NCBI GenBank assembly: GCA_031538895.1
Contig: JAVKLU010000071.1
Location: forward strand, 1 to 64,000
DNA from: JAVKLU01 sp031538895
GTDB lineage: Bacteria; Pseudomonadota; Gammaproteobacteria; Burkholderiales; Burkholderiaceae
DNA: 64,000 bases
Direction: 5' to 3'
The position numbers were made by a program, and so were the translations under genes. The notes beneath the pieces were generated by a model, which saw nothing but the letters and a program-made list of their open reading frames with translations, was not told the origin of the DNA and ran no database searches. This document shows, in pieces, positions 32,066-40,979 of this stretch; the first letter of the stretch is position 1; every line of letters begins with the position of its first letter.

Positions 32066-34084
32066 TTATTTAGGCGCTCTTAAAGATTCAACAAATGCGC
32101 GCGCGACGGTGCCTTCACGAGTGCGACGAAATGGTGGCAAGCTTTGCCACATGATGCGCCCATAGGGTTTATCAGTAATTCGGGTATCACCAATTACCAG
32201 CAAGCCTTTGTCGAGCTCACCTCGAATCAAACGCCCAGCGCCTTGCTTTAAGCTGATCGTCGCTTCGGGAACTTGATAGTCCATAAAACCATTTTTACCT
32301 TCACTCTCCAACAATTTTAAGCGTGCAACCAAAACCGGATCATCGGGAACCACAAATGGCAGCTTGTCGATGACCACGCATTGCAAGCCTTCGCCACTGA
32401 TATCAACGCCTTCCCAAAAGCTATAACTGCCGATAAAAATTGAATGCGGATTATTGCGAAAATTACGCAGCAACATTTGCGGGCTTTTGCTGCCTTGGGC
32501 CAATACATCAATGGTCCAATCACGTTCTTCAATCACGGCGCGTAAAAGCTCGCTCATTTTGGCGACAGCTTTTAGGCTGGTGCACAAAATAAACATACGA
32601 CCTTGCAAAATTTCAATAATCGGCGTGATCGCCTCTACCAATTGCGGCGCGAATAAATCGCTGTGCGTTTGGGCCGTCATTTGCGGCACGTAGAGCAAGC
32701 CATTGTTCGCATAATCAAAGGGACTCGACCAAATCGCACTGGTAGTGTGCGTTAATCCCAATTTATCAGCAAAATAGGAAAAATCCTTACGCACTGCCAA
32801 AGTCGCCGAGGTAAAAATCCACGCGCCTTGATTTTTTTCACGATGCTCTTGCATCGCGCTGTTAATCGACAGTGGGGTGCGGTGTAATTGCAAACTGCTT
32901 GCGGTGACTTCGGCCCAATAAATATATTGCGGATCGTCGGTTTGCCAATTCAATAACGCGTCTCTAATCTCCTCTGCACGCGTCAATAAACTTTGTAGAG
33001 GTTTGGCGCGTTCAGCTTGATTTTCCAAAACGTCGATGACCGCAGTCAGTTGCTCGCACAGGAAATTGATTCCGGTCAGGAATTGCGTCAGCTCAGGAAT
33101 TTGCGCCCGCGCCAAACGATTTTGCCAGTTGTGCGTGAGTACTCGCCATTCACGCAAAGCTTGTTCAATGTTTTGTGCCAGCGCGACCCAGTCGGCGCCA
33201 TCGCGCGCCTCGGAAATTCCATCACGCATGAGGTCACGCGAAAAATCCATCAACTGCGCGCTGCTGATCGACAAACCAAAGTATTGTGAAGCAATTTCAG
33301 GAATTTGATGGGCTTCATCAAAAATAACGGTCTGTGCTGTTGGCAAGAGTTCACCCGCACCGCCATCTTTGATCGCGACATCGGCGAAATACAAATGATG
33401 ATTGACCACAATTACATCGGCGTTCATTGCATTTTTACGCGCAGCCATTAAGAAACAATCGCTATAACGCTCGCATTCAGTCCCCAAACAATTGTCGCGA
33501 GATGCCGTTGCTAAATACCATACTGGCGCGCGTTCAGGTACATCGCTACAACTGGCAATATCACCGCTACTGCTGGTTTGGCTAAAGCGTTTAATGATTT
33601 GCATTTGACGCGCTTCATCAGGCGTGCTAAAGCGTCCACCCGCTAAATTGCGCTCTAAATGAAAATGGCACACATAGTTGCGACGACCCTTGAGGAGGGC
33701 GACCGAGATCGGTAAATTTAAGGCTTTACGAATCGCCGGCAAATCCAGATTAAATAATTGATCTTGCAAATTTTTACTGGCGGTGGAAACAATCACACGG
33801 CCACCGTACAAAAGTGCAGGGACTAGATAGGCAAAGGTTTTGCCGGTTCCGGTTCCGGCTTCGGCATACAAAATATCGCGCTGATAAATCGCTTGCGTAA
33901 TGGTTTGTGCCATTTCACTTTGCGTAGTGCGCGCGACAAAATGCGAAAAACTTTGCGCCAGTTGCCCTTGTTCTGAAAATAAATGCCCAATTTGCGCCAG
34001 TGCATCCCTTAACTCGGGCAATGGCGCCGTATCATTGGGCACAGGCGATAAATCTGAATCAGAGGCGGGGTTGGTGTTAGACAT
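32066..34084 (-). CDS. dinG: DinG/YoaA-type ATP-dependent DNA helicase
   Basis: A 672-aa superfamily 2 (XPD-like) 5'-3' helicase. Walker A EAGTGTGKT is at about residues 75-83. The iron-sulfur cluster region contains Cys residues at NYVCHF and within RDNCLGTECERYSDCF. The DEAH box appears as VIFDEAHQIPE, and motif VI as QGAGRLIRG near the C-terminus. It unwinds structured DNA such as R-loops or forks. Only one helicase of this family is visible, so the choice between DinG and YoaA is by general similarity. Confidence 0.88.
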   Translation of the reverse strand: MSNTNPASDSDLSPVPNDTAPLPELRDALAQIGHLFSEQGQLAQSFSHFVARTTQSEMAQTITQAIYQRDILYAEAGTGTGKTFAYLVPALLYGGRVIVSTASKNLQDQLFNLDLPAIRKALNLPISVALLKGRRNYVCHFHLERNLAGGRFSTPDEARQMQIIKRFSQTSSSGDIASCSDVPERAPVWYLATASRDNCLGTECERYSDCFLMAARKNAMNADVIVVNHHLYFADVAIKDGGAGELLPTAQTVIFDEAHQIPEIASQYFGLSISSAQLMDFSRDLMRDGISEARDGADWVALAQNIEQALREWRVLTHNWQNRLARAQIPELTQFLTGINFLCEQLTAVIDVLENQAERAKPLQSLLTRAEEIRDALLNWQTDDPQYIYWAEVTASSLQLHRTPLSINSAMQEHREKNQGAWIFTSATLAVRKDFSYFADKLGLTHTTSAIWSSPFDYANNGLLYVPQMTAQTHSDLFAPQLVEAITPIIEILQGRMFILCTSLKAVAKMSELLRAVIEERDWTIDVLAQGSKSPQMLLRNFRNNPHSIFIGSYSFWEGVDISGEGLQCVVIDKLPFVVPDDPVLVARLKLLESEGKNGFMDYQVPEATISLKQGAGRLIRGELDKGLLVIGDTRITDKPYGRIMWQSLPPFRRTREGTVARAFVESLRAPK

Positions 34085-34125
34085 AAAAATGCAATCAACG
34101 GGTATCAGTCGGGGGCATTTACTAA

Positions 34126-34857
34126 TTAGCGCGTGAGCACTTGCACGCCGTTGATGTAAGGCAGTAAATTCAATTCATAATCGATTTTCAGTTTTTGGGC
34201 ACGCGCTACGCACAAGACATCATTCCAAAAAAAATCACTTTGCAGACTCGCCAGTGCAATGATATTACCTTCGGGCAATTGCGGAAACAGGAGCAAGGTG
34301 GGAAAGGCCTCGTAAAGCGCATCGATATTAGACTGATAACTGCTGTGACGGCCAAACAAGTTAATCGTTAACCAGCCATTTTTTTTAAGATAGCGCGCAC
34401 ATGCGCTGTAAAACTCGACGCCGCCATGTATCGGTGCGCGTGCTTGAGCGTCGTATAAATCAATTTGCAAAATATCGACTAAAGGAGCACCTTCATCCAG
34501 ACGTTTTTGCACAAAATCTTTGGCGTCGTCTTGGTAAATAGCTAACTGAGGATTGTTACGCGGTACGCAAAATGAGCTGTGTGCGACTTCAATCACTTTA
34601 GCGCTGATATCAACCACCTCGATACGTGATTGCGGTAAATGTGTGAGGCAAAATTTGGTTAAAGACCCAGTGCCCAAACCCAGATGCACAATATGCGCAG
34701 CGTCTTCGCGAAACAATAGCCATGCCATCATTTGACGCGCGTAATTGAGCGCAATGCTGTTGGGCGATTTGATATTCATCGCGCCTTGAACCCACTCGGT
34801 TCCAAAGTGTAGATAGCGCAAGCCACCTTGCTCTGAAAGAGTAATTGAGCTGTCCAA
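34126..34857 (-). CDS. Spermidine synthase-like protein
   Basis: A 243-aa Rossmann-fold protein of the spermidine synthase/methyltransferase superfamily with VHLGLGTGSLTKF (cofactor loop), EVVDISAKVIEVA (acidic end of strand 2) and ILQIDLYDA (catalytic-site-like Asp). It lacks the longer N-terminal beta domain of true SpeE proteins, so aminopropyl transfer is uncertain. The start is a TTG at 34857: no ATG lies upstream in frame, and the first internal ATG (about residue 27) would cut the conserved YLHFGTEWVQGAM segment. Confidence 0.75.
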   Translation of the reverse strand: MDSSITLSEQGGLRYLHFGTEWVQGAMNIKSPNSIALNYARQMMAWLLFREDAAHIVHLGLGTGSLTKFCLTHLPQSRIEVVDISAKVIEVAHSSFCVPRNNPQLAIYQDDAKDFVQKRLDEGAPLVDILQIDLYDAQARAPIHGGVEFYSACARYLKKNGWLTINLFGRHSSYQSNIDALYEAFPTLLLFPQLPEGNIIALASLQSDFFWNDVLCVARAQKLKIDYELNLLPYINGVQVLTR

Positions 34858-34926
34858 TTTAATGTATGAATCGAGTTATCGACGCTAATTTAGTTAAAGA
34901 CCCGTCTTTGATAAGGTTTGTGCGAT

Positions 34927-34950
34927 CAAGGCACGATGCTTTGTGCCTTG
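34927..34950 (-). terminator. Hairpin downstream of pnp
   Basis: CAAGGCAC and GTGCCTTG form a perfect 8-bp stem with an 8-nt loop 15 nt after the pnp stop. No T-run follows, so it may be an exonuclease block rather than an intrinsic terminator. Confidence 0.5.
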
Positions 34951-34964
34951 TCGAACAACAAGTA

Positions 34965-37103
34965 TTACGATGCCGTAGGATTTGATGCGGTAGTGGCTTC
35001 AGCATCGGCTAAAGCGGCTTTGATCGATAAACGAACACGACCTTTATCGTCTACTTCAAGCGCTTTAACGCGAACCATTTGGCCCATTTGCAAATGATCG
35101 CCGACTGCTTTAACCCGTTCAGTTGAGATTTGACTGATGTGAACCAGCCCATCTTTGCCGGGCAGAATTTGTACGACCGCGCCAATTTCTAAAATCTTAA
35201 TCACTGGACCTTCGTAAATTTTGCCGACTTCAATTTCTGCCGTGATGTCAGCAATTCGTTGGCGCGCAAATTCAGCGGCTTCGCTGTCAGTTGCAGCGAT
35301 AGTAACCAAGCCTTCATCACTGATATCAATTTGAGTTTTAGTTTCTTCGGTCAAAGCGCGAATCACTGCGCCACCTTTACCAATCACGTCACGAATTTTT
35401 TCAGGATTGATTGAAAAGGTAATTAAACGCGGTGCGAATGCCGACAGCTCAGTACGACCATGTGGCATTGCATCATTCATTTTGCCCAAGATATGTAAAC
35501 GTCCTTCACGCGCTTGCGCCAAAGCAACTTCCATAATGTCTTTGGTGATACCGGCAATTTTGATGTCCATTTGCAAAGCCGTAATCCCGCGACTGGTTCC
35601 GGCCACTTTGAAATCCATGTCGCCCAAGTGATCTTCATCACCCAAAATATCGGTCAATACGGCAAAACGTTCACCTTCCAAAATCAAACCCATTGCAATC
35701 CCAGCCACTTGTGCGGTAATAGGAACGCCAGCATCTTGTAAGGCTAAACAGCCGCCGCATACTGACGCCATGGAGGATGAGCCGTTGGATTCTAAAATTT
35801 CAGACACGATGCGCATGCTGTAACTAAACTGATCAGCGCGAGGCAATACCGCTAATAAAGCGCGTTTGGCCAAACGGCCATGGCCAATTTCGCGACGTTT
35901 TGGTGTCCCAACTCGACCCGTTTCACCGGTGGCAAACGGCGGCATGTTGTAATGCAACATGAAGCGATCGGTATATTCACCCATCAGTGCATCAATGCGC
36001 TGCTCATCACGTGATGTTCCTAAAGTTGCCACTGCTAAAGCTTGCGTTTCGCCGCGAGTAAATAAGGCAGATCCATGGGTACGGGGCAAAACGCCAGTGC
36101 GAATCGAAATAGGGCGCACAGTGCGCGTATCACGGCCATCGATGCGAGGTTCGCCCGACAAAATTTGCGAACGTACGATTTGCGATTCCAATTCAAACAA
36201 GATATTACCAACGTCAACTGCGCTAGGCGCTGATTCGCCTTTTGCGACGGCAACATCGGTCAATTTTTGAACCGTTTCGAGGCTGATTTTTTTCAATACA
36301 GAGCTGCGAATTTGTTTTTCACGAATACCATAGGCTGCGCGTAATTGTTCTTGCGCTAAATCCGTAATTGCCTGATGCAAAGGTTTATTTTTTTCAGCGG
36401 GAACCCAGTCCCATGCAGGTTTGCCGCCTTGGCGAACCAATTCGTTAATGGCGTCAATCGCAGCGCGCATTTGCGTATGTCCAAATACAACGGCGGCTAA
36501 CATTTCTTCTTCAGACAATTCGCGTGCTTCTGATTCCACCATCAATACGGCGTTAGTCGTACCAGCAACGACTAAATCCAAGCTACTGCGTTTAAGTTCG
36601 CTCGCGACTGGATTCAATACGAATTGGCCGTCGATATGAGCAACACGTGCAGCACCAATCGGGCCATTAAATGGAATACCTGAAATCGCTAAAGCGGCTG
36701 AGGCGGCAATCATTGCAGGAATGTCTGGATCAATTTCTGGATTGACCGACAAGACATGAATCACAATTTGTACTTCGTTATAAAAACCTTCTGGAAACAA
36801 AGGACGCAATGGACGATCAATTAAACGCGAAGTTAAAGTTTCTTTTTCGCTAGGTTTGCCTTCACGCTTGAAAAAACCGCCAGGAATACGACCTGCCGCA
36901 TACGTTTTTTCAATGTAATCTACGGTGAGGGGAAAAAAATCTTGCCCAGCTTTGGCATCACGCGCGCCAACAACGGTGGCTAACACAACAGTGTCTTCAA
37001 TCGTGACTAAAACAGCGCCACTGGCTTGACGTGCAATTTCGCCGGTTTCTAAAGTAACGGTATGCTGTCCGTATTGAAAACTATGGGTAATCTTATTAAA
37101 CAT
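34965..37103 (-). CDS. pnp: Polyribonucleotide nucleotidyltransferase (PNPase)
   Basis: A 712-aa 3'-5' phosphorolytic exoribonuclease and degradosome component. Two RNase PH domains are visible (FFKREGKPSEKETLTSRLID in the first, GTSRGITALQMDIK with the catalytic Asp in the second), then a KH domain (VIGKGGAVIRAL, about residue 563) and an S1 domain (GKIYEGPVIKI onwards). The length is normal. It lies downstream of rpsO, the conserved order, with a strong hairpin between them. Confidence 0.97.
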   Translation of the reverse strand: MFNKITHSFQYGQHTVTLETGEIARQASGAVLVTIEDTVVLATVVGARDAKAGQDFFPLTVDYIEKTYAAGRIPGGFFKREGKPSEKETLTSRLIDRPLRPLFPEGFYNEVQIVIHVLSVNPEIDPDIPAMIAASAALAISGIPFNGPIGAARVAHIDGQFVLNPVASELKRSSLDLVVAGTTNAVLMVESEARELSEEEMLAAVVFGHTQMRAAIDAINELVRQGGKPAWDWVPAEKNKPLHQAITDLAQEQLRAAYGIREKQIRSSVLKKISLETVQKLTDVAVAKGESAPSAVDVGNILFELESQIVRSQILSGEPRIDGRDTRTVRPISIRTGVLPRTHGSALFTRGETQALAVATLGTSRDEQRIDALMGEYTDRFMLHYNMPPFATGETGRVGTPKRREIGHGRLAKRALLAVLPRADQFSYSMRIVSEILESNGSSSMASVCGGCLALQDAGVPITAQVAGIAMGLILEGERFAVLTDILGDEDHLGDMDFKVAGTSRGITALQMDIKIAGITKDIMEVALAQAREGRLHILGKMNDAMPHGRTELSAFAPRLITFSINPEKIRDVIGKGGAVIRALTEETKTQIDISDEGLVTIAATDSEAAEFARQRIADITAEIEVGKIYEGPVIKILEIGAVVQILPGKDGLVHISQISTERVKAVGDHLQMGQMVRVKALEVDDKGRVRLSIKAALADAEATTASNPTAS

Positions 37104-37193
37104 TTTTCTATTCTCTCTCTATAAACAAGGGCACTTTGCCCAAGTGTTAATTTAACTGCTATTAGTTGCTATAACGAAACGATTCAAATTAAA

Positions 37194-37245
37194 CACCCCA
37201 ACAATCAGTGACGCGGACATCGCCACGCTACCCATTGTTGGGGTG
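37194..37245 (-). promoter_or_regulatory. rpsO-pnp intergenic hairpin (likely RNase processing site)
   Basis: A perfect 12-bp inverted repeat, CACCCCAACAAT (37194-37205) and ATTGTTGGGGTG (37234-37245), closes a 28-nt loop in the pnp leader. In E. coli the corresponding leader has an RNase III stem through which PNPase autoregulates; the position here suggests the same kind of role. No T-run follows, so it is not a simple terminator. Confidence 0.65.
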
Positions 37246-37308
37246 CTAGGGAAAACTAAGAAACTGAGAAGATGCGGCAAAGCAGTATCTAGATAGTTCC
37301 CCTGTTCA

Positions 37309-37578
37309 TTACTTGCGTAACCCGAGTTTTTCAATCAAAACTTTATATCGCGCAAAATCTTTTTTCTTTAAATAATCCAACAAACGGCGACGGCGACTGA
37401 CCATTCCTAACAAACCGCGACGCGAGTGATGATCTTTGCTGTGTGCTTTAAAGTGCGCGCCCAATTCGTTAATTCGCGCTGTCAGCAAGGCAACTTGAAC
37501 TTCTGGAGAACCTGTGTCATTTAAGCCACGGGCGTTTTGTGCAACGATTTCTGCTTTATTGATATTTGCGATAGTCAT
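37309..37578 (-). CDS. rpsO: 30S ribosomal protein S15
   Basis: An 89-aa protein with the S15 landmarks DTGSPEVQVALLTARI, HFKAHSKDHHSRRGLL and RRRRLLDYL. It binds 16S rRNA early in 30S assembly. The start is the ATG at 37578, giving the family's exact length; the open frame continues upstream only by chance. It is followed by pnp, the conserved arrangement. Confidence 0.97.
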   Translation of the reverse strand: MTIANINKAEIVAQNARGLNDTGSPEVQVALLTARINELGAHFKAHSKDHHSRRGLLGMVSRRRRLLDYLKKKDFARYKVLIEKLGLRK

Positions 37579-37674
37579 AATAATGGATAAACAAGCGACT
37601 AAATCAGCGCACCTAGGAACACTTATAATTAAAGCCTTCCCGTCTGTGCCAATAAAGTCGTGGATTGATAAACT

Positions 37675-37696
37675 GCCCTGCAATACTCTGCAGGGC
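37675..37696 (-). promoter_or_regulatory. 5'-terminal hairpin of the rpsO transcript
   Basis: GCCCTGCA and TGCAGGGC form a perfect 8-bp stem with a 6-nt loop, located about where transcription from the promoter at 37702-37730 should begin. A stem at the very 5' end may protect the mRNA or be an S15 target. Confidence 0.5.
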
Positions 37697-37701
37697 GCGC
37701 G

Positions 37702-37730
37702 ATTATACGCTGATTGCCGGATAACATCAA
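37702..37730 (-). promoter_or_regulatory. rpsO promoter
   Basis: On the minus strand, TTGATG (37730-37725), 17-nt spacer, TATAAT (37707-37702): a near-consensus sigma70 promoter, giving a leader of about 115 nt before the rpsO ATG. Confidence 0.65.
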
Positions 37731-37807
37731 AAGCGAACTCGATGCTTATGTTCATGCTGAATTGATGATGCTGAATTTTGTGACTTCATTTGAATACTTT
37801 AACGACT

Positions 37808-38587
37808 ATGCTGAAAAATAAGATTGCTTTAGTGACGGGTTCGACCAGCGGTATTGGCCTGGGTGTAGCGCGGGCTTTAGCTGCCCAAGGCGCACATATT
37901 TTGTTTAATGGTTTTGGCGATGTCCAAGAAATTGCCAAAATCCGGCTTGAAACAGAGCAGCAAAATGTTCGTACCGATTATTACAAGCACGATTTAACGA
38001 AAGCCGATCAAATCGAGGCGATGATGGAGATAATCCATACTAATTGGGGAAGAGTTGATATTTTGGTGAATAACGCTGGCATTCAGCACGTGGCCCCAAT
38101 GACTGATTTTTCGGTTGAAAAGTGGGATCAAGTTCTTGCTTTGAATTTGAGCGCGGCTTTTCATACGTCTCGTTTGGCCCTACCAGCGATGCAAAAAAAT
38201 AACTGGGGACGGATTATCAATATCGCCTCCGTTCACGGTTTAGTCGCATCAACTCAAAAGTCAGCCTATGTTGCGGCCAAACATGGCCTAATTGGCTTGA
38301 CCAAAGTCGTCGCGCTGGAAAACGCCAGAAGCGGCATCACTTGTAATGCAATTTGCCCAGGATGGGTACTGACTCCCTTAGTACAAAAACAAATAGAAAC
38401 TCGTGCGCAAACCGACGGGGTCAGTCTTGCCGTAGCGCAGGATAAATTGTTGGGCGAAAAACAACCTAGCGCACAATTTGTTCAACCTTCGCAAATCGGT
38501 GCGATGTCTGTCTTCTTGTGTAGCGATGCAGCCTCAGAGATTCGCGGTGCGTCGTATGTTATGGATGGCGGTTGGTCCGCGCAATGA
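37808..38587 (+). CDS. bdhA: 3-hydroxybutyrate dehydrogenase
   Basis: A 259-aa SDR: TGSTSGIGLG cofactor loop, NNAGIQHVAP, catalytic Ser in IASVHGLVAS, and YVAAKHG with the Tyr/Lys pair. The GIQHVAPMTDF segment and the YVMDGGWSAQ C-terminus are typical of D-3-hydroxybutyrate dehydrogenase, which interconverts 3-hydroxybutyrate and acetoacetate in polyhydroxybutyrate turnover. ATG 37808 is used; the upstream in-frame TTG at 37790 adds six unlikely residues. Confidence 0.88.
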   Translation: MLKNKIALVTGSTSGIGLGVARALAAQGAHILFNGFGDVQEIAKIRLETEQQNVRTDYYKHDLTKADQIEAMMEIIHTNWGRVDILVNNAGIQHVAPMTDFSVEKWDQVLALNLSAAFHTSRLALPAMQKNNWGRIINIASVHGLVASTQKSAYVAAKHGLIGLTKVVALENARSGITCNAICPGWVLTPLVQKQIETRAQTDGVSLAVAQDKLLGEKQPSAQFVQPSQIGAMSVFLCSDAASEIRGASYVMDGGWSAQ

Positions 38588-38674
38588 TGAAAGTCACTGT
38601 CTATCTATCGCATTCCTGGTGGCTGCATAGGGCCTCTGCAAAAAAATCAGAGATGCGACACTTACTGATTAAAA

Positions 38675-39253
38675 ATGAATAAAAACTTATTAAATAACCA
38701 ATTTTGGACATTGATCCGATTGCTTGTCATTGCTCTGGGGAGTGTTTTTTTGAACCACCATGCGATGGCACAACGGGGTGTTGCGATTAAAGATAAATCA
38801 GAGTTTTCGATCATTTCTTGGAATGATTTGGTTCCTAAGAGCTGGTCGCCGCGCGCGATTATGAAAGATTTTGATCTTAATGCGCTGCAGGACGGCGATC
38901 CGCGTGCGAACGAGGCTATGGCAAAAATGCGCGCTGCATGGGATAACGCCCCTGCGAACCCACTGTTATCGGGTAAAAAAATCAAGATTGCAGGTTTCGT
39001 GGTCCCGCTTGAAGCGCAAGGTATAGGCAAAATGAAAGAGTTTTTACTGGTGCCATATTTTGGCGCGTGTATTCACACGCCGCCGCCGCCAGCCAATCAG
39101 ATTATTCAAGTTCAAGGAAGTCGATCTTTTGCCATTAACAGCATGGATGCCGTATGGGTTGAGGGCACTATACAAGTATGGAAAACCCAAACTGGCATGG
39201 GTGCGGCGGGTTATCGATTGATCGCTCAAAATGTGACGCCTTATCAGCAGTAA
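38675..39253 (+). CDS. DUF3299 exported protein
   Basis: A 192-aa protein with a signal peptide (hydrophobic LIRLLVIALGSVFLNHHAMA, cleavage near residue 32). The conserved IAGFVVPLEAQG and LLVPYFGACIHTPPPPANQ blocks identify the DUF3299 family, whose members are periplasmic or lipoprotein and often accompany metal or ABC transport genes. The Cys/His pair in FGACIH could bind metal. The role is unknown. Confidence 0.8.
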   Translation: MNKNLLNNQFWTLIRLLVIALGSVFLNHHAMAQRGVAIKDKSEFSIISWNDLVPKSWSPRAIMKDFDLNALQDGDPRANEAMAKMRAAWDNAPANPLLSGKKIKIAGFVVPLEAQGIGKMKEFLLVPYFGACIHTPPPPANQIIQVQGSRSFAINSMDAVWVEGTIQVWKTQTGMGAAGYRLIAQNVTPYQQ

Positions 39254-39278
39254 ACAAAAAGTAAACAAAAAGTAAACA
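39250..39278. repeat. 11-bp tandem repeat before the FAD oxidase gene
   Basis: GTAAACAAAAA occurs at 39250-39260 and 39261-39271, followed by a partial third copy GTAAACA. The first copy overlaps the stop codon of the DUF3299 gene. Confidence 0.85.
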
Positions 39279-39296
39279 TCTCTAATTGATTGAGCT

Positions 39297-40778
39297 ATGA
39301 CGTCTCTTGAACCGATTATTTTGCCAGCGGCTTTTATCACGGCTTTGCAAGACTGTTTACGACCTGCGCAAATTTTGCAAGAGCAGGAACAAACACGGGT
39401 ATATGCCTGTGATGGTTTATCTGCATATATCCAAACGCCACCGGTCGTGGTTTTGCCTGAGTCAGAGCAAGACGTGATTAATATTTTAAAAATTTGCCAA
39501 CAGCATCAAATCCCAATTGTGCCGCGAGGGGCAGGTACTGGTTTGTCTGGCGGGGCGTTGCCTTTACACAATGGGATTGTGGTGACGACAGTCAGAATGA
39601 ATCGCATCTTATCGATTGATGAAGTTCATCGTCGCGGGACGGTTCAACCGGGGGTTCGCAATTTAGCGATTAGTGACGCGGTTAGCGCGAGGGGTTTGTA
39701 TTACGCGCCGGACCCCTCGTCGCAAATTGCGTGCACAATCGGCGGCAATGTGGCAGAAAACTCTGGCGGCGTGCATTGTTTGAAATACGGCTTGACCATT
39801 CATAATATTGAAGCACTACGTTTAGTGACGATTGATGGCGAAGTATTGGTTTTTGATCGCGCTATGGGCGAAGATGGCTTAGATTTATTAGCTTTAGTGA
39901 TAGGCTCTGAGGGAATGCTGGGCATAGTGACCGAAGTCACGGTGCAATTAACGCCGAAACCGCAAGTGGCGCAAGTGATTATGGCGTCTTTCCCTTCAGT
40001 CAATTTAGCGGCACAAGCGGTGTCAAGTTTGATTGCGTCGGGTTTAATCCCAGCAGGACTGGAAATGATGGATCAGACTTCAACACGAATGGTTGAGCCG
40101 TTTGTGAAAGCAGGTTATGACACTGATGCTGCGGCGATTTTGTTGTGCGAGTCGGACGGCAGCGCGGTTGAAGTTAGCAATGAAATTACCCTGATGTCGG
40201 CGCTTTTGATGCGTTCGGGAGCGACACGCTTGACCGTTTCTGATAATGAGGCGGAACGGCAACGTTTTTGGTCGGGACGGAAAAATGCATTTCCCGCCGC
40301 AGGCCGAATTTCCCCTGATTATTACTGTATGGATGGCACGATACCGCGACATCAAATTGGCGCGGTATTGGAGCAGATTGAAAAAATGACTCAAAAATAT
40401 GGTTTAGGTTGCGCCAACGTCTTTCATGCAGGGGATGGAAATTTACACCCTTTAATCCTGTTTAACGCAAGTATCACGGGTGAATTTGAACGCGCAGAAG
40501 ATTTTGGAACAGAGATTTTAGAACTGTGCATCAGCGCTGGCGGCACTATTACAGGTGAACATGGGGTTGGAGTTGAGAAATTGGGACCGATGTGCACACA
40601 ATTCTCGAACGAGGAGCGAGATATTTTTTTCGCGCTAAAAAAATCTTTTGATCCATTAAGCCTACTCAACCCCAATAAAGCGATTCCGACTTTATCCCGA
40701 TGCTTTGAACACGGTCGGCGGCATCATTCGGCAGATACACCCTCGACATCTCGGCATCAAGACCTGCCGCGGTTTTAA
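39297..40778 (+). CDS. glcD: FAD-linked oxidase, GlcD family (glycolate/D-lactate dehydrogenase subunit)
   Basis: A 493-aa protein with an FAD_binding_4 domain (PRGAGTGLSGGALP about residues 80-93; DPSSQIACTIGGNVAENSGG) and a C-terminal FAD-oxidase domain (VFHAGDGNLHP, TGEHGVGVEKLG). It oxidises 2-hydroxy acids such as glycolate to the keto acid. In a full glycolate oxidase glcE and glcF follow; they are absent here, so a stand-alone D-2-hydroxyacid dehydrogenase is equally possible. Confidence 0.85.
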   Translation: MTSLEPIILPAAFITALQDCLRPAQILQEQEQTRVYACDGLSAYIQTPPVVVLPESEQDVINILKICQQHQIPIVPRGAGTGLSGGALPLHNGIVVTTVRMNRILSIDEVHRRGTVQPGVRNLAISDAVSARGLYYAPDPSSQIACTIGGNVAENSGGVHCLKYGLTIHNIEALRLVTIDGEVLVFDRAMGEDGLDLLALVIGSEGMLGIVTEVTVQLTPKPQVAQVIMASFPSVNLAAQAVSSLIASGLIPAGLEMMDQTSTRMVEPFVKAGYDTDAAAILLCESDGSAVEVSNEITLMSALLMRSGATRLTVSDNEAERQRFWSGRKNAFPAAGRISPDYYCMDGTIPRHQIGAVLEQIEKMTQKYGLGCANVFHAGDGNLHPLILFNASITGEFERAEDFGTEILELCISAGGTITGEHGVGVEKLGPMCTQFSNEERDIFFALKKSFDPLSLLNPNKAIPTLSRCFEHGRRHHSADTPSTSRHQDLPRF

Positions 40779-40913
40779 GATAGTCTTTAAGCAACTTTAG
40801 CGAGGAGGGCCGCTCACATAACCCCCAATCATATTTTGATGCTTTATTACATTTGATAAATCAGGTGATTAGCGGTCTGGCGCAACTTAACGCTTATGCT
40901 GTACACTTCGAAA

Positions 40914-40932
40914 AGTAGTAATTCAGTAGTAA
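40914..40932. repeat. 8-bp direct repeat in the livK promoter region
   Basis: AGTAGTAA occurs at 40914-40921 and 40925-40932 (period 11), about 50 nt before the livK-type start. The 201-nt gap also contains a TAGGAG ribosome site just before the ATG; nothing else is recognised. Confidence 0.65.
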
Positions 40933-40979
40933 ATTTTTTTATTTGACGGCATCATTATATTAACCTTAGGAGATAACAC

